NCBI RefSeq assembly: GCF_001642475.1 | Contig: NW_019174095.1 | Location: 1-49,983 of the forward strand | Origin: Fonsecaea monophora | Lineage: Eukaryota; Ascomycota; Eurotiomycetes; Chaetothyriales; Herpotrichiellaceae | Direction of reading: 5' to 3' | DNA length: 49,983 nt | Shown here: one piece after another, positions 30,615 through 41,250 of the stretch | Layout: each line of letters starts with the position of its first letter | Numbering within the stretch: position 1 is the stretch's first letter | Translations under genes and position numbers: made by a program | The notes under the pieces: model-generated | Told to the model about the DNA's origin: nothing | What the model saw: only the letters and a program-made list of their open reading frames with translations | Database searches by the model: none

Positions 30615-31000
30615 CCCATAGTTACTATTTAAATACTATATTATTAAGTATTTATGATATCTTCTACTTAGACCTCCTCCTCTATATAATATCAAATAAA
30701 ACTATCTTAACTTATAAAGAGTAGATAATAGTTAATTTACGCTAATAATAATAATTAACAAAAATAATAAAGAATATCAAAAGTAAAAAGCGATTCTAAA
30801 ATATCTTTAAAAGTAATATATAAAGAGAAAGAGGTTTTTAATAAATAATATCTAATAAAATGGACTAAATATACTAAAAATTAATATAGAAAACTAATTA
30901 ATATATTACGAGACTCTATTATATCAGATATAAATAAGGCTTTATAAGTTAGTATAGAAGGAGAGAGAGAGAGGAAAGTTATGGGATTCTTGTTTGCTTA
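30615..31000. repeat. AT-rich RIP-degraded block
   Basis: Very AT-rich, no open frame, continuing the block that starts before the LTR copy. Confidence 0.75.
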
Positions 31001-31790
31001 ACATGGTAGAATGTCAAGTTATCCTTTTTTTTCTTCTAAAGAATCAAAGTCTAAGCTAGACCTCTCTCTGTTGTTTAATGGCTCGGGAATTGCCTTGGCC
31101 ACACACACACACACACACACACACAGTGTGACCTACTTACTTATTAGTAGCATATTGTCTTGACTGGTAGACAACGCCGTCATGCCGTCTCGCCGTTCTC
31201 TTGCCATCTACGGTTCAAGAAGTACCCTACCTGGCCATTCAGTTAGAAGAACCCCAACGTCGAGGCACTCGCTCGCTAGCGGAAGAAGCTATTCCATCTA
31301 GATCTCTAAGAGGTCTTGACTTTTTCTCGGCTGGGTGCCAGTCAGTCAGTCGCAGGTTTTTTCCAAGGCCTGGCTAGGCTCTCCTTCATACTTTACCTTC
31401 TGCGCAAGGGAAACTAAAGGGACGTAAGGATGAGGAAAAAAGAACGAGAAAAGAGGGGGAAAAAACGAACAAAGAAGAAGAGAAAATGGCAAAAAAGAGA
31501 AGGGGAGAAAAAAAACAATGATTAAAGGAAAGAGTAAGAGTAAGACCTAAAAGAAACGATGTCGTACTATCCGATAGGCCCTTTGGACTTTGTAGAAAGT
31601 CCTGGATGAAGCGAGTGTATGGTTCCCCCTTCCCCCCTTTCCCCCTCCAACCTTCCCCAAGTATCTCTGGTCACTATTTAGGACAATCTGGAGTGACTCA
31701 GCTCGTCTTCCCTACCCAACGTCCAACGTCCAAGTGTATGCCCCCATTGCATCTCTGCTTGCATTGCAATCTGGTCTCTGTTCATCCCCA
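31001..31790. other. intergenic with (CA)12 microsatellite
   Basis: A CA run of about 12 units lies at 31101-31125. A purine-rich tract (GAAAAAGAAC.. type) covers about 31425-31560. No gene is visible. The last part is the 3' flank of the EST1-like gene, which ends at 31791. Confidence 0.6.
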
Positions 31791-34700
31791 TCACCCGAAG
31801 AAGAAACGCGAAAACATAGACCTCGTTTCAACCTTGGCATCTCCGTGACTTTCATTGCTGAGGCGTTCCCACTCTTCCTCATCCTTGTCCTCGTCCTCGT
31901 CCTCCGCGCCAGGTTCCTTGCTCGAAGCTCTCCAGCGCTTGATAGCCTTGACAGGATTCTCCATCCTCGGCATATTGTCGAGCACGCCCTCGTTCAGCGG
32001 AACCCTGGCTGCGGCGGCGTCAGGACCTGCGTCGTTGCCCTTCGTACGCATTGGAAGCGTTGTCTCCGGCTTGGCTTCGGTGGGCTCCGCCTCGGTAGGC
32101 TCGGCAGCCACGGTGGTCTTTCCGAGACCGATGGTCTTGTCCAGATCCATTTCATAAGCCGAGCTCGGCTCATGATCATGATCGCCGTCCTCTGATGCCG
32201 TGGTGTTGGGTGCCACGGCCGGGACGTTGACGGCTTCTGGTGCCTCTTCGACGTCGCCCTCGGCCTTCTTGTTGACATCTGTAGCCACATCCGTAGTAGC
32301 CTTGGCTTCGTCTTCCTTCTGTCTCTCCTCCTCTTTCTGCCTCTCCTTCTCTTTCTGCCTCTTCTCTTCCCTTGCTGCTCTCTTCTTCTCCATCTTCATT
32401 TCGGCAGTGAGGAAGGAAGGATGGACATAAACAACTCTGACGCCGCCGTCGCGCTCGACGATTTCCGGCATCTTCTTGTTGGGGTCAGGCATCGGTACGG
32501 ACGAGGCCCCAGGCACGCTGATCCAATAGCGTCCCTCGTTGTCGGTCCCGAAGACAAAGAAGTAGTCGTTCAGCTGAGCAGCCAGGCGCAAAAGCTGAAT
32601 CGACCGAGCGTCATACGACTCGGCGTCCTGGACATAGTTGCTGCGAACCTGTATCTCGCCGTAGTCGTATTTCGACCTCTCGAGCCAGCCGTGGGGGAAG
32701 AGAGGGGGATCACGACGCAGCCCTTCCTGCCTCCGCACTTCTGCCTCTTCGGCTTCTTTGGCGGTCTGCACAGCCGCCGCTGGGGTGGCATCAGGGGCGG
32801 CGGCGTCCCCGGCAGGTTTCTCCACGGATTTGTCACAGGGTTCAGGCTCAGCCTCTCTGGCAAAGAAGTGCCCCGCAAGCAGACTATGTTCCGGGAGTGT
32901 GTTGGCGTACATCAGCTCCCAATCTGGTGTCTCGGTGTCCAGGTCTTTCTCGTGCGCCGTATCACTGGCCGTCGCGTCTTTAGCTTCGCCCTTGGCCTTG
33001 CTAAGCTCTGCCTTTCGTTGCTCCTCTTGCTCGCATAAGTACTTCCTGCGGCTGTCTTCGGTACTGAGCCCGTACTTGTCCAGCTTCTTCTTCTCGTTGA
33101 GCAACGAGCATATTGTAACGAGTTCCGATGACTGGAACGCGCTGTTCCAGGCAACGGCGCCTCGGGCCTCGTCCTCGCGCAGAAGCATGTTGAGGAAAGG
33201 CGCCAGCAGCTGCGCTTGGAACGCCGAGCCGAACCATTCCAGAAGGTCGGGCCGCGTCTTCAGGGAGCGCATAAAGACCAGCATGACATATATGAACCCC
33301 CACAGCCTGAGGTCACGCGTATCTGCCTCCTCCAAGAGGTAAGGGACCATGGTGCGGATCAGCTCGATCGTTACCTCATGGATGTCCCTTGCGTTGGCCA
33401 TGGCGTCAGAATCGGCGCGGTCTGCGGCCGTCACAAGGTCAGGGGCCCACGCCGCCATCATAGGGCTCCATCTTTTATCAACAAGGGGAATTCCCAGAAG
33501 CAGATGGCAGAGCAGGAGGCCGAGTTGGGGGCTGCAAAGTGATGATCAGTTAGATATGGGGAGTAACTCATCATCCCACAGGGGACCAGCACGTACCTTG
33601 GACGAATTCTGGATGTCTTGGAAGATGCTGCACCAATCTTGATCTTCTCCAGTGCCGCATAGACAGCCTGAACATGGTCGCTTCTCCGGTCCTTGTAGCC
33701 ATTTTTCCTGAGAGTCTCGGGCTCCAGAGAAGCGAGAATCAGGTGGGAAACAGCGGTAAGGAAGTGGTCTTTGTCTGTCTGGGGGCGGCTGGCCGGCTTC
33801 TCGGCATCCGTCTCATTCCGGGCAACAATCGTTTTAATAAGGAACAATACGGACTGCCGCGCAGGGAAAAACGGGACTTTGACGACGAGGGCCTTGGTGT
33901 AGTAGAAAAACTGGGACACAGAGGCTTCGAATGCTTTGTCACGCGAAACCCGAGTCCGGGGCCACGCCACGACGGCGAGGTGGTGGTAGATGCGGCCGGT
34001 CGTGGGATTCTTGCTGTGTGCTCGAGTGAACTCCTCTTTGGCGATGTCGTGCCAGCGCTGACAAGCCCCCTCGTCATTGCTTTGAGTGGCCATTCTACAT
34101 AGCAAGTGTCAGTCTTCGTCATCACATCTGTCTATCGTATATTAGGCCTGGAAGGGGCAACGCCTCTACTTACCCGTATCGGGCCAAATCCGCTTTGCAT
34201 TCGATCCAGATGTCATAGAAGCGCGGGACAGACTCATCCAGCAAAGACACCATTTGGTATGCCAGGATGATGAAACTCGCCATATGATCCCCGCATTCGA
34301 CATGTCGTTTAACCATGACATCGAGAAAGGACTGTATCCCGAACTTCCACATTCTTTTCGGTATGGCATACTTCACTGCGAGCCCTTTGAGCGCTGCCGG
34401 CGCGCTGGGGTGCTGCGATGCCAGAAAAAAGTCGTGGGTTTCGTGTAATAGTGTGCGGTGAAGCAACATGAGAACCGCCAACTGCTCCGCATTGAGACTG
34501 GGGACCCATTGGCCTTTGATCAGCACCCAGTATTCGCTGCCAACCTTTTTGTACAGACTCTGATCACTCAGCTGCCTGAACTCGGCATCGCATGGCAGTT
34601 TGGTCTCGGGCTTCTCCTCGGACTCAGACTTGATCTCCTCGGGAGCGGCCTCCTTCTCTTTGGCACTCTCCAAGTCTCGCAAGATCTGATCGACCAACTC

Positions 34701-35681
34701 GTACCCGAGGGCGAGAAAGTATTTCCCGTCTATCACTTTCTGGCGACCCTCGTCGCCGATTTCCGCCGTCGTGGCCGCCGCTATTTCCTCATACTCGGGC
34801 CATCCAAGCTCCTTGGCACGCGACTCCAGAGCCACCTGGAATCCATGCAGATAATCCTCGGGGGTGCCAACTTGAGGAGTAATCTTCTCTGACACGTGGG
34901 GATGGGAAAGGGTCTCCTCCGAGGTCGCTGCAGCAGAGTCCTTAGAGGCGGTTGGTAGGGTCTCTGTGGTCGTGGACGGGGTCGTGGACAAGTCCTCGCC
35001 GGTCGCAGGCGAGTCCTTCTTGGTCGATCCGAGAGTAGCCGACGGCTTCTTATCTCCTTCTGCCGCATCCTTGTGAACCTTGAGATACCAAGTCCGAACC
35101 GTGCGAGTTGGCCTCGTTTCGCTGTTCTGAAGCAGTACCAACTTGGCTTCCGGGATCATCAACAGGTACTTGGTGATGTCGAGCGGGTCATCTGTTGGGG
35201 GCATCAGGTTTGGGACCAATTCTACGCATTTGCGTTCGAGCATCACGAAGCCGGCATAGATGCCCTTTATTTCGTCTACCAGTTGCCCCAGCGAAATTGG
35301 ACGGGTGTCAAGCTGCTTCTTCATTTTGGGCACCAGTTGCGACTCAAATGGTGGGACTTGATTGTTGGCTTTGACGGTCTGAACCTCCTTAGCGACGGCA
35401 TTGCTGGTGGAATCGTGTTCGTGGCCGGTGACAGTGGCTGTATCGTCCCCTGTGTCATCATCCACTTTGGTCTTCTCATGGCTTTCGATACTTCCGGAAT
35501 CGTTCCCGTTCGGAGGAGGAGGAGACTGCGATGATGCACCACTGGGCTCTGCCACGACCGGCACCTCAGAAGTGTGATGAATCACCCAGTCGGTCGCAAG
35601 GAAGCTATTGTGTTACTACTTGTCAGCACCAATGCCAGTTCGTGTTGATGGGATCAATCTTGACGTACTCAACAGGAGCAT
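31791..35681 (-). CDS. EST1/SMG7-type protein, four exons, about 1228 aa
   Basis: Exons on the minus strand: 35681-35665, 35604-34174, 34094-33597, 33531-31791. Introns of 60, 79 and 65 bp have donors GTCAAG, GTAAGT and GTACGT and CTGAC-like branch points. Family landmarks in order: LVDEIKGIYAGFVMLERKC (about 114-132), the HPSAPAALKGLAVKYAIPKRMW helix pair (about 400-483), the TPR-like NPTTGRIYHHLAVVA (512-526) and QFFYYTKALVVKVPFFPAR (544-562). Further on are LPEHSLLAGH (861-870), LFPHGWL (926-932) and a Lys/Glu-rich coiled coil (about 1027-1059). Proteins with this Est1-type DNA/RNA-binding domain act in telomerase recruitment or nonsense-mediated decay. Fungal expansions are mostly unstudied. 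No PIN nuclease domain is seen, which favours an SMG7/EST1-like over an SMG6-like role. The first exon (5 codons) is the least certain part. Confidence 0.85.
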
Positions 35682-36630
35682 CTTTCTGGTTATGCGGATC
35701 AACACCCATGGTCGAGATGAGAAGAGCGGCAGAGCGGCTGTAGCTGAGACCAAAATCGAGAAGAAAACACTTGACTGGTGAAGGGATGAAAACAGCAAAA
35801 TCTGGAGAAGAATCGGAGCAAACAAGAAGCAGTATACAGGGACTGTGGCAAAGCTGATATTGGGTACCAAAGAAAAAGAAAGAAGAGAAAAAAAAGACAC
35901 CGAAAAAACTGGGGGATAGGCACTCACTCATCGCCGATTCGCCTTCATGCTACAAACGCGTCTGCTAAACAGTCGACGTTTTGAGCCGCAGACTTGTTCG
36001 CCGTCTGGTTGCGTTGTGGTTGCCTTTCGATAAATGCAGCTGGGCGCTGAGTGCATTCCTGTGCCATCTGCAGGGCCCCAGTGTGACTCACGGGGCGTAC
36101 GGCCATTCTGACGTAGACAATGGGGGGGTGCCCGATGCCTAATACTTTGCCATCCAATGGCAGCGACCCAACCACACTGCGGCGGTGGCTCCATCGTGGA
36201 TTGGCTCGTGTCCCATGCGCATGCCAAACAACATTCTGACTTGTCAGAAACGTGAAGGCAAAGACACAAAAGCAGGGCGCTGCGAATGGGGAGGATTGGG
36301 AGTGGGGGCTAGGCAGCCATGCAGGAGGACAAAGAGGACAAGGGTAAAGGGGGACGTGGGGTCCATGCACAGACCAGGATCAGCTGCGGGAGGTCAGACC
36401 AGCTTCCTGGGCGTCAGCAAAATAATGCTGCCACACCGCATGTCTTTTCCAAATCAAGTGCAGGATGGACCCTCGGGGATTCGTGCATGCAAACCCTGCC
36501 CAGGGGCTAAGTGAAGGCACACCGAAGAGCAGCTGACTTGGAGCCGCGGGCCGCCGCTTGGTTCGCCCCGTAGGATCCGACCCGCTGCTGGCACATCGTC
36601 ACCTGTCCAAACAGGCCGAGGAGAATCTAA
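35682..36630. other. 5' flank of the EST1-like gene and unassigned sequence
   Basis: The first 250 bases form the promoter/5' UTR of the minus-strand gene. Frames on both strands up to 141 codons lack motifs. Nothing supports another gene. Confidence 0.4.
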
Positions 36631-37284
36631 TTAGCTGGTCGGCAAACAATACTGAGAAAACAGAAGCGTGCAAGTCGTGCGGGACAGACAAGAAGATGAC
36701 AGCGATGGGGAACGATTAAAGCGTGCGGGAAACGATATGGGAAGGCGGTCAGATGCGTTGACTGCAAGAGGCGGCAGTTTTCGTGACGGAAGTGGGACAA
36801 GCCGACTCCTGCGCCGCATTGGGCAATTCTCCGAAAAGGGCAGTCTTTCGGTGGAAATATCTGCGACTGCGGAGGGGGTCGGGGGATGAAAGCTTAGACA
36901 GGCCGACAGGCAGAGAATATGGATACGACGTTCCTTCGTTGTTTGAAACGTGTGCGGAGAGAGAGTGTGTGTGTACGTGAGGGCGGTGCCTTTCCTTCGT
37001 CGAGCAAACACGGCTGAAACCCAGGCTGACCTACAAGCCACGATCTCGGCCCACAGCCTTTCACAGAATCGTGCATGGACAGGGCAGTCCGCTTTTGGAA
37101 ACAAGGATACTGCTGGGAGACATATCTTCGTTGAACTGGGCGTGCTGAAGCTCAAGGTGCTGGTGCTTGGGATGGACCAGTCTGGGGCCGTGCTGAAGTG
37201 GTATATGCTCAGCCAGGTGCAGATTTCTTCGTCGGCGGGGTCAATGGGTTGCGGCGGTGGTGCAGGATCGGCAAGATCCTTCAT
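36631..37284 (-). CDS. possible uncharacterised 217-aa protein
   Basis: The minus-strand frame continues upstream of the ATG at 37284. The first third (MKDLADPAPPPQPIDPADEE, then a segment with CPVHARFCERLWAEIVACR) looks protein-like, while the later part is Ser/Thr/Arg-rich and could be intron or UTR. I could not match it to a family or find confirming splice sites. It may be a fragment. Confidence 0.25.
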   Translation of the reverse strand: MKDLADPAPPPQPIDPADEEICTWLSIYHFSTAPDWSIPSTSTLSFSTPSSTKICLPAVSLFPKADCPVHARFCERLWAEIVACRSAWVSAVFARRRKGTALTYTHTLSPHTFQTTKERRIHILCLSACLSFHPPTPSAVADISTERLPFSENCPMRRRSRLVPLPSRKLPPLAVNASDRLPISFPARFNRSPSLSSSCLSRTTCTLLFSQYCLPTS

Positions 37285-39559
37285 CGGAGCAGACACGGCA
37301 GCACTTTCAAGAGGTTGATGCGGCTGTTCGATCTCTCTAAATGCTGCAATGATGGCCCGAAAATGAAACGATAAACAAGTCGCTTTGATCATGAGAAGTG
37401 AGTATATCATGGTAGAAGTGTATCAAGTTGGTAGGACAACAACAATGGGGGTTTCGCCGTCCGGCGTCATGACGATGGCAGATGGCGAAAGCACATGGCC
37501 AAGGGATATAGACAACGACGCGAAGGTGGCGAAAGGGCGAGGGACGGAGACGCAAAGAACCCAGGTCGAGACCCTGCCGCGTTGATTGATCCTGTCGTCC
37601 TGTCCGCATGTGTTGAGAGAAGAAACGCGTCGCTTGGTGCAGGTCCAGATGCCGGTCGAGTTCGTGGGAGTCCAAACGAAAGTCTTTGGCGTCGCTGTCA
37701 CCGTCACTGTCAGTCACGCACTCACTAATGAAGGGCGAGTGTGAGGGTGAGCGTGAGTCTGTGTATGATTGGGTGAGGATACCTGTTTTCTTCTCATCTG
37801 CCCTCGAGGACTTATATCTGCCGTGAAATAGCTGTCACTGGCTAAAAATGGCGTCAGGATCACGTCGTAGCAGTTACTGACTTGGTGCAATGCAAGCAGA
37901 AAAGAAGACAGACACTGCCGCTTCTGCTGGGTGTATGGAGGCGTGTTGGTCGAGAAAGGTGAAGGGGCCAAAGCTCATTGTAGGCCTAGTGCGATTCAAA
38001 CCAACGACCCATGGAGCGGACTCGCTTCCTCGAGGAGAGACGAGGGCTGACTCGAATTTCGTTGGATGTATCTGTTCATACGGGCCTTTCTTTTTGTGGG
38101 AGGAAATGACCTCTTTATCGATGTCAAGGAGGCACTGTTGCTTGCCGGTGCGCCGTTCTGGGGAGGGACGTCGGTGGAACCCATTCTGGTCAGCGGCCGG
38201 GGGTCAAGCAAGGGGACCACGGACAGGCTGTTGTCCTCGTGAGTGCTGTTGACTTTTTGCCTCCATCAATATCAGCGTAGGATTCTGCAGGAACGCCGCC
38301 CTTGGGCATGAAGAAAGCGTCGACGAACTCGATCCGCCGCGGGGTATCCGGAAAGCCATGGCAACATACCAAATTCCAGGTCAACCCACAAAGAGTCATG
38401 AGGCCGTGTCCAAGAAAAGCCGGAGAATTGGTATGGTTGTCATCTTTTGCGTGTTGACAAGTCCAGCCATCAAGAATCCCAGACAAGACACTCTGAAGTG
38501 CAGACCCTTTTACGCTCTTGAATTGTTGCCAACAACGCAGCGCGCTCGACTGAGTGGCCTCTCTGCCTCCCCGACCATTCCGATCCACATTCCGGGCAGC
38601 GTGACAGCATCCACAGAGTCGAGCCGAGACATTTCTCGATGTCCGCGAGGTGGCCGATGTGTATGGTCATCTTACCTGAAAGGTCTTGACTCGGATCGGT
38701 GAGGCTGGTGCTGAGCACTTGACACATACAAACTTTGCTGCTTGTCAAGACCTGTAGTTGGCAAATGTCCACAGGACCGCGCTGTAGGCATTCAAGGTTC
38801 CTCCTAACCCATGCGAAAGGAACAGCCAAGGGGTCTCGCAAATAGGAAGCTGTAACCTTTTTCCATTGGTGATGGGGGCGGGCGCAGCCAAACAGAATCA
38901 ACGTCGATGTGGCAGACAGAGATCTCAACGGCGCTCAGACGCTTCAACTTCAAGGGTCGAATCGGCCCTGGCATGTTTGAACCCCCCAAGACGAGTCGTC
39001 AGGTGGCGTACCAGCGACATTATAGAACAAGAAAGTGGACCGGTGCCCAGTGATGCTGCTTCTGCCACTCGTACTCGGTGGCGACAGAACTTCCTGGCAA
39101 GCGTTGTGCGAGTCGACGCCCTCAACATTGACATGATATATTGACAAGCCTAACGGACGGACAGAAGATAAAGTGCCTTCGTAGACGGAGACGCAGAAGC
39201 AGCCGCGACGAGGGCATTGGCCGTCTTGAGGATCTGCTCTCATTACCAGCGGGGTGGATGGTCGCAGCACATCAACACTGTCCGGTTTCCCAAAGCCCAG
39301 CGCCGTCTCATCGATCGCCGATGAAGTGAGACGGCCCAAGCGATCCACGCGTGTTGGTTTTCGAGGCGTTTCATGTGTCAAGACCAGCTCGATGCAATAT
39401 CAACGAGGGCTCTCCGTGGGTCAGGCCATTGTATCCATAAGGCCTTCCAGGGTATCTTCGCCTATAGCCTCTCAGGCCTCTTGAACTTGCCGCCTGAGTC
39501 GATCGTCGGAGGCCTTGTAGTAATTCAGGTAGTGTGCATCATTCCAGTCGTTCATGATA
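37285..39559. other. unassigned decayed region
   Basis: Many overlapping frames under 155 codons. Minus-strand pieces such as IEFVDAFFMPKGG (around 38300) and HRSTFLFYNVAG (around 39020) look like former coding sequence but are too short to identify. Some may belong to the carboxypeptidase relic next door. Confidence 0.3.
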
Positions 39560-39885
39560 TTCCAGAGGTACTCTGAGTAATCGGGTTGAGATCTGGCGAA
39601 TTAGGATGCATGAACCAGAAAAGGAAGGGAGAACACACCTTTGACGGTCTCATTCAGTGGGTCGTAGTCGTATGTATTACCTGGGGATACGGAGAAGCTG
39701 TAGTAGTAGGCTTGGTGTTGGATCAACGGGTCGTACCAGCCGTTGCCGATCAACACATGGTCGAGGCGGATGTTGTGTACTCTGGTGATGTTCTTCGCAT
39801 TCTGCTGTTCGAAGTATTCCGACATGATGGGTGTATAGTGGCCACCTGAGGCCAGTAAATGTCAACTGGGTCCAGTACTTCTCGC
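39560..39885 (-). pseudogene. serine carboxypeptidase (S10 family) fragment
   Basis: The minus strand reads TPIMSEYFEQQNAK-like text, then RLDHVLIGNGWYDPLIQ, then AYYYSFSVSPGNTYDYDPLN. These are consecutive blocks of secreted fungal S10 carboxypeptidases (YFExQN, LIGNGWxDPxxQ, NTYDY). The segment just before, where the nucleophile motif GESYGGHY should be, reads GLRWPLY in frame: a small deletion removed the catalytic serine and shifted the frame. No Asp/His part of the triad is found downstream. A dead fragment of about 100 codons. Confidence 0.75.
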
Positions 39886-40149
39886 ACTCAATCTCTTGCG
39901 GACAGGGGTGCGCGGGCAGATGGAGGAAGTACCAAGATCTTCACTCCTCGATTGAACCGCCAGAAGTAGTCCTCGTCGTTGGGGATCTCGTCGCGCCGAC
40001 AAGAATAGCCCAGAGGTGTAGACGCGGTGGTGCACGTCGCCAGCGGCATCTTCGAGTACGATTTCCTATCCCACAACCTCGTCTCTGCTCCTGATATCTG
40101 ATCAATAGACGAATGACCTGCGTATCCAACTTTCGCTGCAGGCGACGCT
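39886..40149. other. unassigned sequence upstream of the carboxypeptidase relic
   Basis: May hold more of the carboxypeptidase gene on the minus strand. No block is recognisable. Confidence 0.3.
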
Positions 40150-41000
40150 GCACGGAGCATGAGGTGCACAAGGGGATATAAACATGGACGCGGGCCATGA
40201 ACAAGACGAAGGGACAAAGGCGAGAGATAACATAGACGAGGGACGTGAACATGAGGGTCATTGCGAAGCAGAATGAGAGTTCTCCTGCGCTTTCGTCCAG
40301 AGATGGCAAGCTCACCAAGAACTAGGATTGCGATATTGCTGGCTTCTGGGGATGTAGGGGAGGGATGAAGAAGGGTTGTGAAGGGGGAAGACAAGGAAGG
40401 GACGTAAACATGAACATAGGGGAGCGACATGAACATGACGAAGGGATATGGCGGAGAGACATGGCCAAGGAACATAGCGAAGGGAGATGGACGAGGGAGC
40501 TCTAGCTCCATACCAAGTGCCTCGTACAAACCGCTGCGTGCGTGTCGCAGCCAGCGTCGGCTAGCTGATGGTCGACATGGAACACTCGCCGCTCTCTGTA
40601 CAGGACATGAATATGACGAGGAGACATAGACGAGGGACAGCAGTAGAGTTTGCACAGAAGCCGCCTCCTATTTTCGTTGCGACCGAGCTGCTGGAGATGC
40701 ACCTCATCAGGACCATCGACGATACGGACAATGCTGGAAGCCGCCCACATGGCGGCTAAAGGCATCATGAAGAAGGGACATGAACATCGACGAGAGACAG
40801 ACAGGCATTTGCGCTTTACACACTTGCTCTTGTTGTCCCCCTTTTCCCTGTGAGCTGCTGGTCTTTGACGACGACTTCCAGAGAAATGGAGACTTGTACA
40901 CCATCCGCTTCGACTTGAGAACATGAAGCTTAGCAGTAGCTGCGTCCCTGTCGTTGTCAGGGATGTGCTCGACCTCCCTGCCCTCCCCTTCTAGACTCGG
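40150..41000. repeat. scattered short repeat GGGACATGAACATGACGA-like
   Basis: A degenerate unit around GGGACATGAACATGACGAAGG recurs in clusters at about 40175-40270, 40395-40500, 40605-40640 and 40770-40800, and again after the YTH relic at 41140-41245. Between clusters lie pieces of unrelated text. The unit keeps a plus-strand ATG-GAN-ATG pattern but no long frame. Confidence 0.6.
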
Positions 41001-41141
41001 GGCAAGCTGCTTCATGGGACGGGCGGTTTGTTGATCGACATCGGCCTGCCCTTCGCAGCGGTGCGCGGCCTGACAAACCCCTGGAACGCCGACAAGGAGG
41101 TCCACGTCACGCGCAACGTCGACCCCGTCGAGCCGGCATGA
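41001..41141 (+). pseudogene. YTH-domain fragment
   Basis: The plus-strand frame encodes LLIDIGLPFAAVRGLTNPWN followed by ADKEVHVTRNVDPVEPA and a stop. This corresponds to the part of YTH domains that reads W(I/L)....LPF.R.R.LRNPWN....VK..RDG.E(L/V)EP. YTH proteins bind N6-methyladenosine or selective-removal motifs in RNA. The aromatic-cage region upstream was not found and the frame ends at once after EP. About 40 residues remain. Confidence 0.6.
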
Positions 41142-41250
41142 ACATCAACGAGGGACACGACGTAGGGACATGGAGGATGGACATGAACATGACAAAGGGA
41201 GATGAACATGGACAACGGATATGAACGCGAAGGGAGGAGACGAGAGACCA
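41142..41250. repeat. further cluster of the ACATGAACATGAC repeat
   Basis: Same degenerate unit as at 40150-40800, four to five copies, directly after the YTH relic's stop. Confidence 0.6.

Noticed and set aside
32421..33038. 205-codon plus-strand frame inside the EST1-like gene
   Set aside because: Antisense shadow of a repeat-rich coding exon. No motif.
35623..35709. Alternative ATG (35709, MGVDPHNQ...) as start of the EST1-like gene
   Set aside because: Its frame does not join the main exon in phase through the well-formed 60-bp intron, whereas the ATG at 35681 does.
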